Source: Polyangium sp. y55x31
Lineage (GTDB): Bacteria > Myxococcota_A > Polyangia > Polyangiales > Polyangiaceae
DNA length: 59,562 nt
Assembly (NCBI RefSeq): GCF_029946505.1
Contig: NZ_JARZHG010000057.1
Coordinates: 1 to 59,562, forward strand
Direction: 5' to 3'
Below are positions 42,277-51,706 of the stretch, in pieces. Under the pieces are notes generated by a model. It did no database searches, was not told the origin of the DNA, and was given only the letters and a program-made list of their open reading frames with translations. Position 1 is the stretch's first letter; every line of letters starts with the position of its first letter. Position numbers and translations under genes: made by a program.

Positions 42277-43290
42277 ATGCGCTGGAACATTGGCTTGGGG
42301 GTTCGGTTCGGTCGGGCGGCGGCGTTCGGCGCGGCGATGTTCGCGTCAGCCTCCTTCATGGGCTGCGGCGGCGAGTCGCCGAACCAGCTCGCGGCGGCCG
42401 AGGAGACGTCGACGTCCTCGGCCAATGGTTACACCGACACGTACACGCAGACGAAATACCCCATCGTGCTTTGCCACGGCATGGCGGGCTTCGACGAGCT
42501 GTTCGGCGTCCTGGACTATTTCCACGGCATCGAGTCGTCGCTCGCGTCGGGCGGCGCGCGTGTCTTCGTGACGCAGGTGCCCGCCTTCTCGTCCACCGAG
42601 GCGCGTGGCGAGGAGCTGCTCCAGCAGGTCGAGGAGATCGTCGCGGCCACGGGCTCGAAGAAGGTGAACCTCATCGGCCATAGCCACGGCGGCCTCGACA
42701 TCCGGTACGTCGCCACCGTGCGGCCCGACCTCGTCGCCAGCGTGACGAGCGTGGGCTCGCCGCACCACGGCGCCGACCTCGCCGATTTCCTCCGCGACAA
42801 CATGACCGAGGGGGGCTTCTCCGAGGCCGTGCTTTCGCTCTTCGCGAACTCGCTCGGGACGATCCTCGGCCTGCTCTCCGGCCAGACGAGCCCGCAGGAC
42901 TCCGTGGCCGCGCTGGAGTCGCTCTCGTCCGACGGCGCCGCGACGTACAACGCGACCTACGGCGCGGGCCTGCCGGCCGCGTGGTGCGGCGAGGGCGCGC
43001 ACGAGGTGAACGGGATCAAGTATTTCTCGTGGTCCGGCACCTCGAAGGTGACGAACGTGCTCGACGTCTCCGATTATCCGATGGGCCTCACGGGCATCAT
43101 CTACGACGACGCGAACGACGGGCTCGTCGGGCGCTGCAGCTCGCACCTCGGCGACGTCATCCGCGACGATTACAAGATGAACCACCTCGACGAGGTGAAC
43201 CAGCTCTTCGGCATCACGGCGCCGTTCCAGACGAGCCCGAAGTCGGTCTTCCGCGCCCACGCGAACCGCCTGAAGAACGCCGGCCTCTGA
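42277..43290 (+). CDS. Triacylglycerol lipase, family I.1/I.2 type
   Basis: A 337-residue secreted lipase. The signal region ends in SFMGC (Cys30), suggesting a lipoprotein. The core starts YPIVLCHGMAGFDE. The nucleophile is Ser136 in IGHSHGG, the acid Asp281 in ANDGLVGRCSSHLG and the base His303 in KMNHLDEVNQ. Cys237 and Cys287 could form the usual disulfide, and Asp305 the calcium site. These are hallmarks of foldase-dependent Pseudomonas/Burkholderia-type lipases, and the foldase gene follows 10 bp later. Lipid-anchored forms are unusual in this family, which is normally released by type II secretion. Confidence 0.92.
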   Translation: MRWNIGLGVRFGRAAAFGAAMFASASFMGCGGESPNQLAAAEETSTSSANGYTDTYTQTKYPIVLCHGMAGFDELFGVLDYFHGIESSLASGGARVFVTQVPAFSSTEARGEELLQQVEEIVAATGSKKVNLIGHSHGGLDIRYVATVRPDLVASVTSVGSPHHGADLADFLRDNMTEGGFSEAVLSLFANSLGTILGLLSGQTSPQDSVAALESLSSDGAATYNATYGAGLPAAWCGEGAHEVNGIKYFSWSGTSKVTNVLDVSDYPMGLTGIIYDDANDGLVGRCSSHLGDVIRDDYKMNHLDEVNQLFGITAPFQTSPKSVFRAHANRLKNAGL

Positions 43291-43300
43291 CGAACATCGG

Positions 43301-44350
43301 ATGGCGAAGATGCGCGTGAACCGCCGCCGCATCGCCACGGGGTTCGCCCTCGTCACGCTCATCGCCGCCGTCGGAATCGGCGTGTGGAGGCGCGGCGGGG
43401 ACGAACCCTCGCGCGCGGCGGAGACGACGGCGGAGACGCGCGGCGGCGGCCCGAAGAGCGCGACCAACCGAAACGCTTCGGCGAAGTCGGATCGAGGCGC
43501 CGCGACGAACGTCGATACCCGCGAGAAGAGCCCATTCCAGGAAAAGGCCCGCTCGCTCCGCGGCACGGACGAGGACGGCGCGTTGCGTGTCGGGCCCGAT
43601 GGATCCCTCCTCCTCGGGCCGGAGATCCTGCGCCTCTTCGATTACTACTTCACCACCGAGGGCGAGGAGGGCGACGAGACGATCCGCGCGCGGATCCTCG
43701 CCGCCATTCGCGAGCGCGTCGACGGCCCGGCGGCTCTTCAGGCCGCGGCGCTGCTCGATCAATACCTCGCGTATCGCAAAGACAAGGATGGGCTCGTGCT
43801 GCCGAAGGCCGAGGAGGCCGAGGAGGCGGCGCGGCTCGACGCGCTGAAAAAGCTCAGGCGCAAGCATTTCGGCGAGGAGACGGCGGACGCGCTCTTCGGC
43901 GACGAGGAGCGCGAAGGCGAGGTGGCCGCGGAGGCGAGTCGGATTCGTCAGGACGAGGCGCTGACGGCCGAGCAGCGCGAGCAAAAGATCGCCGAGCTCG
44001 AAGCGAGCTTGCCGAAAGGAGCACGCGAGGCGCGGCAAGCCGCGACGCTGCCGCTCCGCGCGCGCGCCGAGGTGGACGCGATGCGCGCGGAAGGCGCGAC
44101 GGACGAGGACGTGTACACGAAGCGCGTCGAGACGCTCGGCGTGGAGGCGGCCGACAGGCTGGCCGAGCTCGACGCAGAGCGCGCGGCGTGGAAGGCGCGC
44201 ATCGAGGCGTTCCGCAAGGAGCGCGACGCGCTCGCGGCGAAGACCGAGGACGAGCCCGCGTTCAAGGCGGCCGAGCAAGCGCTGCTCGATCGCTCGTTCA
44301 CGCCGCTCGAACAGCGCCGGGTGCGGGCGACGCTCGCCATGTCGAAGTGA
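43301..44350 (+). CDS. lifO: Lipase-specific foldase (LifO/Lif family)
   Basis: A 349-residue chaperone anchored by one N-terminal helix (about 13-29) with the rest periplasmic. The foldase motif region reads SLRGTDEDGALRV, then LRLFDYYFTTEGE, equal to the RxxFDY(F/C)LSA motif. RRKHFGEETADALFGDEE is the second conserved block. The remainder is charged and helical, wrapping the lipase. It assists only its partner lipase, encoded just upstream. An alternative ATG lies 9 nt downstream. Its stop overlaps a GTG that could be an alternative thiD start. Confidence 0.9.
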   Translation: MAKMRVNRRRIATGFALVTLIAAVGIGVWRRGGDEPSRAAETTAETRGGGPKSATNRNASAKSDRGAATNVDTREKSPFQEKARSLRGTDEDGALRVGPDGSLLLGPEILRLFDYYFTTEGEEGDETIRARILAAIRERVDGPAALQAAALLDQYLAYRKDKDGLVLPKAEEAEEAARLDALKKLRRKHFGEETADALFGDEEREGEVAAEASRIRQDEALTAEQREQKIAELEASLPKGAREARQAATLPLRARAEVDAMRAEGATDEDVYTKRVETLGVEAADRLAELDAERAAWKARIEAFRKERDALAAKTEDEPAFKAAEQALLDRSFTPLEQRRVRATLAMSK

Positions 44351-44400
44351 ACGCCGAGCACCTTGCGCGTCGGGTTCCGCGCTGGTACGCGGGGCCTTCG

Positions 44401-45201
44401 ATGCAAGGGCGTGTGCTCATCGTGGCTGGCTCGGACTCGGGCGGCGGGGCGGGAATCCAGGCGGATCTGAAGGCCGTGACGGCGCTCGGCGCCTTCGGAG
44501 CGACCGCGATCACGGCGCTCACCGCGCAGAACACGCGCGGCGTCTTCGGGGTTTTTCCGGTCCCGCCCGACTTCCTCGCGCAGCAGATGAGCCTCGTCCT
44601 GGAGGACATCGGCGCGGACGCGATCAAGACCGGCATGCTCCATTCGGCCGAGGTCATCGGCGTCGTCGCCGACGTGCACGCGCGCCTCGCGAAGGACGTG
44701 CCGCTCGTCGTCGATCCGGTGATGGTGGCGAAGGGCGGCGCGCCGCTCCTGCTCCCGGAGGCGCGCGAAGCGCTCGTCGGCCGGCTTTTGCCGCGCGCGG
44801 CGCTGATCACGCCGAACCTGCCGGAGGCCGAGGTTCTTTCAGGTCAAACGATCGACTCGGTCGCGGCGATGCGGCGCGTGGCCGAGGCGCTGCTCGCGTT
44901 CGGGCCGAAGGCGGTGCTCTTGAAGGGCGGGCACCTCGAAGGGCCGAAGGTCACGGACGTGCTCGTGACGGCGGAGGGAGAGCGGATCTTCGAGGACGAT
45001 CGCATCGAGACCACCTCGACGCACGGGACGGGATGCACGCTGGCCTCGGCGATCGCCGCGGGGATCGCGCAGGGGCTCGACGTGACCGCGGCCATCACGC
45101 GGGCGCGGCGGTACCTGCGGCTCGCGATTGCGCAGGCGCCGGGGCTCGGGCATGGGCACGGCCCCCTGAATCACGCGGTGACGGTCCGGCCGTTCGACTG
45201 A
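44401..45201 (+). CDS. thiD: Hydroxymethylpyrimidine (phosphate) kinase
   Basis: A 266-residue ribokinase-fold enzyme of thiamine synthesis that phosphorylates HMP and HMP-P. The N-terminus VLIVAGSDSGGGAGIQADLK is diagnostic. TALTAQNTRGV follows, and the late anion-hole motif THGTGCTLASAIAA carries the catalytic Cys/Asp region. The ATG at 44401 matches the family start. A GTG at 44347, overlapping the foldase stop, would add 18 non-conserved residues but would couple it to the lipase operon. Stops of this gene and the fibro-slime gene are adjacent. Confidence 0.93.
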   Translation: MQGRVLIVAGSDSGGGAGIQADLKAVTALGAFGATAITALTAQNTRGVFGVFPVPPDFLAQQMSLVLEDIGADAIKTGMLHSAEVIGVVADVHARLAKDVPLVVDPVMVAKGGAPLLLPEAREALVGRLLPRAALITPNLPEAEVLSGQTIDSVAAMRRVAEALLAFGPKAVLLKGGHLEGPKVTDVLVTAEGERIFEDDRIETTSTHGTGCTLASAIAAGIAQGLDVTAAITRARRYLRLAIAQAPGLGHGHGPLNHAVTVRPFD

Positions 45202-46098
45202 CTATTCGGGGATCGGCGGCTCCGAGAAGCAGCCGATCGTCGTGTCGATCCGGAAGTTCGATTCGCTCGTGTGCCGCTCGGCGAAGAAGAAATCGAGCGG
45301 ATACGTCTTGCCCTTCTCGATGCCGAGCTCGGCCGCGCGCGCGTCGAGGTCCACCGTGGCGGTCTGCGCCCCGTGCACGCCGCCGAGGTCGATGACCTTC
45401 TTGCCGTTGATGAACGTGAAGAGGTCGTCGTCGCCCGTGAACGTGAAGATCTCGCCGCCCTCGTAGATGAACTGCGTCCGCAGCTCGAGGGTGAAATGGT
45501 AATTGTGGGTGTTGAACTCGTTGCCGAAGCCCTGGCCGTCAATGGGGAAAAACGCCGAGTTGTTGTACGTGTAGGTCCCGCCGCCCATGGCCATGAGCGG
45601 GATCTCGACCGGGATCGCGATGTTCACGCCCTCGACGTCGTTGTACCACTGGTCGAAATTCGCCTTGCCCGTCGTCGTCGGCGTCGTGGGGTTGCCCGCA
45701 TAAACGGGTTTTCCGTCCGCGCCCAGCTCGTTCGTGACGATGCCCTTATCGTCTCCGAGGAAATCCTCGAAATCCGGGTGCGCGACCTGGAAATCGCGCA
45801 CGGTGGCCTTGAGGATGGGATTGCAGTTCGGCCCGCCGCCGCCCGCGCCTCCGCCCGCGCCGCCGACGCCCGAGGGGAAAAGGTCGCCGCCTTCGCCGCC
45901 CATGCCGCCCTGGCCCATGCCGCCCTGGCCGCCTTGCCCCGAAGCGCCGCTTCCGCTCCCGCCTGCGCCCGACCCTCCAAGGCCGCCCGTGGCGCCCGTG
46001 CCGCTCTCCCCGCACGCGGTCGTCGCGCCGAGGAGGCCCATGATCGAAAGGACGAGCGCAAAACGCCCGATCCGGCCCGCGTGTCGTGTCTTCGTCAT
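45202..46098 (-). CDS. Fibro-slime domain lipoprotein
   Basis: A 298-residue lipoprotein: signal peptide with TTAC lipobox and a 60-residue Gly/Ser/Met-rich linker. The domain begins ATVRDFQVAHPDFEDFLG and includes VTNELGADGKPVY, FFPIDGQGFGNE, IFTFTGDDDLFTFINGKKV, IDLGGVHG and FFFAERHTSESNFRI. These are the classic fibro-slime (PA14-like) blocks known from slime-mould and bacterial surface proteins. Acidic loops such as TGDDDLF probably bind calcium and glycans. A surface adhesion role is inferred. Confidence 0.92.
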   Translation of the reverse strand: MTKTRHAGRIGRFALVLSIMGLLGATTACGESGTGATGGLGGSGAGGSGSGASGQGGQGGMGQGGMGGEGGDLFPSGVGGAGGGAGGGGPNCNPILKATVRDFQVAHPDFEDFLGDDKGIVTNELGADGKPVYAGNPTTPTTTGKANFDQWYNDVEGVNIAIPVEIPLMAMGGGTYTYNNSAFFPIDGQGFGNEFNTHNYHFTLELRTQFIYEGGEIFTFTGDDDLFTFINGKKVIDLGGVHGAQTATVDLDARAAELGIEKGKTYPLDFFFAERHTSESNFRIDTTIGCFSEPPIPE

Positions 46099-46160
46099 GG
46101 ATGGGATGCTATCCGCGCTTCGCGGGCCGTGTCACGCCAGAGCAAACGCGGAGGCCGTGC

Positions 46161-46820
<660 letters not shown>

Positions 46821-46884
46821 GGGCGTATCTTGGTGCGGAAGGCTCCGCGCGGCAAGATACGCCCGTCCGCCGAGCGTGGTCGGC

Positions 46885-48195
46885 TCAGCTCGGATCGGCC
46901 ACGCGGCCGACGAAGAGCACGGACTTCGTCGCGATGTCGCGGATGAAGAACAGGAAGGGCTTGTCGAACGTGATCGCCGCGGGCTCGGGCGCGCTCGTCT
47001 CGCCCACGATCACCGCGGTCGCGGCCGCCGCCTCGGTCCCGGCCTCGTTCACCGAGACGAACGACTGGTGAATCACGTCCGAGATCGCGAGCCCGCCCGT
47101 CCCATTGATGCCCGAGAAATCCGCGCCGCCCGTGAATGCGATGCCCATGCCGAGGGCGTCGAGCGGCTTGACCAGGCTGAACTTCGACTCGAACTTGAAC
47201 TTGGGCAAACGCGTGTCGACGCTGTGCTCCGAGAGCGCGCCCACGACCTCGCTCAAACGGGCCGCGTCGAGGCTGCTCTCGAACGCGTCGAGATCGTCCG
47301 GCAGGACGAGCACCATCGAGAGCTCGTCGCCGTCGTACGGCAGCTCCACGGCCGCGTAATCCGCGCCCTTGCCATACGGCGCCTCGATGTAGCCCTGCAT
47401 CATGGGCACGGTGACCGTGGCGCCGTCGTCCGTCGTGAACGAGGCGTTTTGCGTGTTCTCCTCCTCGAACGGCGTCCGCCAGGCCGCATTGAAGTACACG
47501 GCGTTCGTCAGGACGAGCCGCGTGCTCGCGTCGATGGAGTCGGGCGCGAGGATGTCCTTGATCTTGCCCTCGGTCTTCTTCTCGACCCAGCCGTTGATCA
47601 GCGAGAGGGCCTGATCCTGCGCCTCGACGAAATCGACGATGTTCATGCCGGCGCCGTAATTGAGGGCGAGCACGTCGAGGAACGACGCCTCGAAGGGATA
47701 CTTCACCTGACCCCAGACCGCGTTCGCGACGTTGAGCCGGAAGCCCTGGCCGTCCGAGCCCTTCGCGTCCTTGCCGCGGCTCGCGAGCGCGAGGTCGAGC
47801 GCGTTGAACGCCGGATGAAGCTGCGCCTGCGGCAGGGTGAAGTGCAGGGCCTTCGCCATGTCCGTCTCGGTTTGTCCGCGGGCGCCGGCCCAGGTCATCG
47901 CGAGCGCGCTCGAGATCGAGTGCGGGGAATAGAAGAGGTTTCCGGGCTCGCTGCGGAGCGCCTTGTACATGTCGGCGGCGAACGCCGTGTTGCCGTCGAC
48001 GAGCGCGTCGAGGTCGGCGCTGGGGACGTTCGGGCTCGTGATGCGCTGCGCGCCGGAGGTCACGACGCAGCCGGGGGTGTTCGGGTCGTGGCAATCGCCG
48101 GTATTGTTGGCCCCCGGCGGCTCGGGCGGCGCCGACGAGCTGCAAGCGAGAGCGGAGAGGGAGAGAAGCAGGGAAAGGACAGGTAGTGTTCTCAT
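46885..48195 (-). CDS. Serpin-family protease inhibitor lipoprotein
   Basis: A 436-residue lipoprotein (LSALAC, Cys18) with a complete serpin domain from about residue 60. The NLFYSPHSISSALAMTWAGA helix, the LVLTNAVYFNAAWRTPF breach region and the FDKPFLFFIRD C-terminus are all typical. The reactive-centre loop hinge reads EAGTEAAAATAV (384-395), small residues as needed for inhibitory insertion. Counting E384 as P17 puts P1-P1' at Thr400-Ser401, suggesting an elastase-like or mixed target. Bacterial serpins are uncommon. It may protect the cell from its own or foreign proteases. Confidence 0.93.
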   Translation of the reverse strand: MRTLPVLSLLLSLSALACSSSAPPEPPGANNTGDCHDPNTPGCVVTSGAQRITSPNVPSADLDALVDGNTAFAADMYKALRSEPGNLFYSPHSISSALAMTWAGARGQTETDMAKALHFTLPQAQLHPAFNALDLALASRGKDAKGSDGQGFRLNVANAVWGQVKYPFEASFLDVLALNYGAGMNIVDFVEAQDQALSLINGWVEKKTEGKIKDILAPDSIDASTRLVLTNAVYFNAAWRTPFEEENTQNASFTTDDGATVTVPMMQGYIEAPYGKGADYAAVELPYDGDELSMVLVLPDDLDAFESSLDAARLSEVVGALSEHSVDTRLPKFKFESKFSLVKPLDALGMGIAFTGGADFSGINGTGGLAISDVIHQSFVSVNEAGTEAAAATAVIVGETSAPEPAAITFDKPFLFFIRDIATKSVLFVGRVADPS

Positions 48196-48786
48196 GCCGG
48201 CGCATCAGAGCAATCGGCATGCCGCAAGGCATTTTCCGCCCTTTCGCGGCGCGCGCGCCGAAAGCACGGCAGCGGTGTCGGAGAGCGGCTCAGGGTGGCA
48301 CGGGGGCCGCGAATCACGCCGACGGAGGCGCCACGCGCTCGGCGGTCCACGGCCGAGACCTCCTCGCCACGCGGGCCGATGCGCGCGCGGACCGGCCTCT
48401 CGCTCCGTCGCCACGCGCGACGAAAATGATCGGCCCTGAAAAACATACAGCCCCGGGCTCCCCATGAGCCGCGGGGCCGGATCGCCGAGCGGGAAAAATC
48501 GCGATCGATGTCATGGAAGCCCGCCCCGCTCGTCTCGTCAACTCGATTTCGACCAATGCAATTCTTTTGGCCCATCACTCCCGTTCGCGTTATCGCCCCG
48601 GGCGGAGCGCCCCTCGGACGTCTTCGGTCCTTCGCGCGACGCAGCAGCATTCGTTAGCGTGTAATGCGTCTCGCCCCGCGTCGCCGTGGTGCCGAGGGTG
48701 GTCATTCCGGAGCGCAGCTCCTACACGTCGAAGCACGATACGAGCGTCGCGCGCGAAGGCCGGTCCCTGGTAAGGTGGGGGCTCCC
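48196..48786. other. Intergenic gap of about 590 bp
   Basis: Divergent promoters for the serpin (start 48195) and the gene at 48787 must lie here. I see no gene with protein-like composition, no tRNA and no clear terminator. The stretch is less uniformly GC3-biased than coding DNA. A small RNA cannot be excluded. Confidence 0.5.
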
Positions 48787-49971
48787 ATGAAAAAGGCTGA
48801 AATCGATGCCCTCGTGCATGCTCATCGCGGAAGCGCCCGCGCCGTGGCCTTCTTGCACGTCCTCCGGCAAGCGTCGCTCACGCCGGACGATCACGGCTTC
48901 CTCGCCGAGCACGCGCACGAGCTCACGTCCGCGGATCTCCTTCGCTGGCGCGCGCGCTCCTCGCACGTCGAGCGCACGCCCATCCTCGTCGCGCTCGCGA
49001 AGCTCTGCGAGGACAAACCCGCCGAGTTCGAGCACGAGGTGCTGAACGCGCCCGGGTTCTCCTTCGAGGATCGGGAATGGGAGACGCTCGCCGACCTCGT
49101 CCGCGGAAAGGTCCCGCCCGCGTTGCAAGCGCGTATCGAGCGCAGGGAAACGAAAGCACCCGCGCCCGCGGTCGCCCTGTTCGCGCCCTCGGACGAACCC
49201 GTCGATCTCGCGTCGATGTTCGACCTCGACGACGCGACCGCGCCGGATGCTTCGGCCTCGAAACAAAGTGACGGCGCCTTCTTCGGCGGCGACTCGCTCG
49301 GTGATGAGCTCGGGCTCGATCTCGGCGGCGACGAGGGTGATCCGCTCTTCGCCGATCCGTTCGCGGGGCTCACCGTCGAAGACGCGTTCGAGAAGGTGAA
49401 GACCGGGACGAACGGCGACGAGCGCGCGATGCTGCTCGATTGGCTCGCGGCGCAAGGCGCCTCTGCCGAGCGGCTGATGAGCGCCGCGCTCGCCTCGCTG
49501 CATCAGGGGCCCGTGGCCTCGCCCGTGGTCGCGTGGATCAGCAAGCGGCTCGGCTCGAAAGCGGACTGGGAGACGAACGGACACGCCCTCTTTCTGGCGC
49601 TCGTCCAAAGGCGCGCTTTCCCGGAGCTGCAGGAGCTCGTGGCGCAAGCCGCAGGGAGCTCCCCGGAGCATACCGAAGCGCGGGTCGCGACATTCGGCCA
49701 CGTGCTCATCGACGCCGGGCGGGACGCGATCAAAGAAAAAGACGAGGCGCGCGCGGCTGCGATGCTCGCGGCGCTGTCGGCGCTCGATGCGACCGACGAG
49801 ACGCGCAAAAGGTTCGGCGCGCTCGAACAAGCGCTCCACGAGGCGAACGCCTCGGCGTACCTCGTGACGCTCGTCGACCTCGTGATCGAGCACGCCCGTG
49901 CACACCGGGAAAACCCGACGGAGGGCATGATCGCCGCCGTGCACACCCTCTCGGACGCGCTCGGCTCGTAA
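48787..49971 (+). CDS. Hypothetical protein, HEAT/ARM-like helical ends
   Basis: A 394-residue soluble protein. The N-terminal third (1-125) is helical (KAEIDALVHAHRGSARAVAF, TPILVALAKLCEDKPAEFEHE). A central acidic, disordered segment (about 135-200) contains MFDLDD and GDELGLDLGGDEGDPLFADP. The C-terminal half is again helical repeats (LMSAALASLHQGPVASPVVA). No family is recognised. The start ATG 48787 follows AAGGTGGGGG. It converges on the transglutaminase-like gene. Confidence 0.78.
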   Translation: MKKAEIDALVHAHRGSARAVAFLHVLRQASLTPDDHGFLAEHAHELTSADLLRWRARSSHVERTPILVALAKLCEDKPAEFEHEVLNAPGFSFEDREWETLADLVRGKVPPALQARIERRETKAPAPAVALFAPSDEPVDLASMFDLDDATAPDASASKQSDGAFFGGDSLGDELGLDLGGDEGDPLFADPFAGLTVEDAFEKVKTGTNGDERAMLLDWLAAQGASAERLMSAALASLHQGPVASPVVAWISKRLGSKADWETNGHALFLALVQRRAFPELQELVAQAAGSSPEHTEARVATFGHVLIDAGRDAIKEKDEARAAAMLAALSALDATDETRKRFGALEQALHEANASAYLVTLVDLVIEHARAHRENPTEGMIAAVHTLSDALGS

Positions 49972-49977
49972 GCCCGA

Positions 49978-50898
49978 TCAACGCTTCTTCGTGGACTTCG
50001 GCTTCGGCGGGTCCACCGCTTTGCCCGCCCTTGCTTCGTTCTTCGGCGCCTTCTCCGGGGAACGGATTCGCACGGGCACGACGACCCAGTCGTTCGGCTT
50101 CAAGAGCTCCTTCGAGATCCATCCGACGGGCGCGTTCTTCGCGGTCGTCTCGACGAACGCGTACTCGCGGCCCTGGTAGCGGATCTTCTCGCCCTGCGCG
50201 GGCACGGCGACGCCGAGCATCGCGTGCCTGTGGGCATTCGAGTTCAGGAGCACGCTGTCGACGCCGATCGCGTCGAGCAGCATGTGCAAAAGGAGCGCCT
50301 TCGAATCGCAGTCGCCTTTCTTCGCCGAAGCCACGAGCGCCGGCGGCATGAGGCCGAACGGGCGATCCTTGGGGATCTCGTAAGGGATCGTCTGGACGAA
50401 CGAGGCCATGAGCTCGACGGCGTCGAGCGTGCCGAGCTTCGCCTCCTGGATGCGCGCCTTGAAACGCGCGGCGAGCGGATCGACGTCGGGTTTGCTGCGC
50501 TCCGCGAGCGACTCGAAGATGCACTGCATGCTCGCGTCGCAGCCCGGCGGCGGCACCCACTTGAACGCGCCGTCGCCCGCGTCCTGGTATTTGAGGCGCA
50601 CCGCGAGCTCGCGGTGCGCCGCATCGACGTCGCGCTGCTCGTCCGCGCCGAGCGCGTAACCGGCGCGATAAACGGGCGGTTCGAGCCGACGATCCCGCCA
50701 CGCATACTTCGTCGCGCCGGACGCGGGCGTCTTTTCGGGATACACCGCGACGCCGAGATCGACGCCCGGCGTGTCCTCGGACGGCTCTTCGTCTCCGCTT
50801 TGCGAGAGCAGCTCGGCGAGGTCGCCGAGGTTGCAGCAGCAGCCCGCGACGAACAGGCACGCGGTCGCTCCGAGCGCGAGGATCGTTCGACCGTTCAT
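49978..50898 (-). CDS. Transglutaminase-like lipoprotein
   Basis: A 306-residue lipoprotein with VAGC lipobox (Cys20). The catalytic core is transglutaminase-like: Cys197 in KKGDCDSKALLL, His225 in SNAHRHAMLGV and an acidic residue, Glu250, in YAFVETT. Members act as cysteine proteases or protein cross-linking enzymes. A basic C-terminal tail (about 280-306) is Lys/Pro-rich. ATG 50898 overlaps the upstream DUF350 stop (ATGA). Coupling of DUF350 with a transglutaminase-like exported protein suggests joint envelope work. Confidence 0.85.
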   Translation of the reverse strand: MNGRTILALGATACLFVAGCCCNLGDLAELLSQSGDEEPSEDTPGVDLGVAVYPEKTPASGATKYAWRDRRLEPPVYRAGYALGADEQRDVDAAHRELAVRLKYQDAGDGAFKWVPPPGCDASMQCIFESLAERSKPDVDPLAARFKARIQEAKLGTLDAVELMASFVQTIPYEIPKDRPFGLMPPALVASAKKGDCDSKALLLHMLLDAIGVDSVLLNSNAHRHAMLGVAVPAQGEKIRYQGREYAFVETTAKNAPVGWISKELLKPNDWVVVPVRIRSPEKAPKNEARAGKAVDPPKPKSTKKR

Positions 50899-51440
50899 GA
50901 CGGCGCCATCACCTCGTCGCGCGCGAGCTCGGGCAACGGCAACAGGCCGTCGAGGGCGGTCTCGAGGCCCGGCGCGGCCACGAGCGCGATCACCACCATC
51001 ACCGCGCCGAGCACGAGCGCGGGCGCGAGGTTGCCCTTGCGGATCTCGGCAAGCTCGTCCACGCCGCGCGTGAGCCGGACGAAGAGGAACGTGCCCACCG
51101 CGAGCGCGGCCGCGCCCACCGCGAGCGAGAGCGCGACGTGCGCGAGGCCGTAAAACGCGAACTTGCCGAGCATCACGGGCGCGAGCTTCTGGCCGCGGTA
51201 CATGAGGTCCATCGCGGCGAACGTCGCCGACACCGCGTGCTGCGCGAGGAGCCCGAGCGAGAGCAGGCCCGCGGCCGAGATGATGGCGACGCCCGCGTTG
51301 CCCTTCGCGAGCTCCTCGTCGATCTCCCCGAGGCGCAAGAGCCGCCCGAGCACGCGCGAGCCGAGCCACACGCCGAGGGCGCCGACGAGGATGCCGAAGA
51401 AAATCTTGCCGAGCCCGATCAGGAAGAGGGCGACGTTCAC
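50895..51440 (-). CDS. DUF350 (YjfL-type) membrane protein
   Basis: A 181-residue inner-membrane protein with about five helices. Two repeats of a short unit are visible: GLGKIFFGILVGALGVWLG with DEELAKGNAGVAIISAAGLL, and later LTRGVDELAEIRKGNLAPAL. The EL-x-KGNxA(P/V) pattern is the DUF350 hallmark. Function is unknown. Start GTG 51440. It is the first gene of a pair with the transglutaminase-like lipoprotein, divergent from the M3 peptidase. Confidence 0.82.
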   Translation of the reverse strand: MNVALFLIGLGKIFFGILVGALGVWLGSRVLGRLLRLGEIDEELAKGNAGVAIISAAGLLSLGLLAQHAVSATFAAMDLMYRGQKLAPVMLGKFAFYGLAHVALSLAVGAAALAVGTFLFVRLTRGVDELAEIRKGNLAPALVLGAVMVVIALVAAPGLETALDGLLPLPELARDEVMAPS

Positions 51441-51706
51441 GGCGCGAGCGTAGCGGAATCAAAAGGCCCTCGAAACCGGCGAACGAGCCGAAGGGCCGAG
51501 GGCCGGACACCACGGAAAGCGCTGGAGTCTCGCTTCTCGTCCTCCGAGGGCTCGTTCTCTCGCGCCTCCGGGCCCACAGGTGCGTGTTTCGTGGCGAACT
51601 CGTCCGGATGTCGCGCGCCGAGCGTTGCGCGAGCCGAGAGGGGATCGTAGGTAGCAAGGACGAAGAAGTCCCCAGAGGAGGCGCGCGCGCCGCGAGAGCA
51701 CCGAAC

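Noticed and set aside
44347..44400. GTG 44347 as the thiD start, coupled to the foldase stop
   Set aside because: It would add 18 residues absent from the family, whose conserved start is at the ATG 44401. The overlap may be chance, though it is not excluded.
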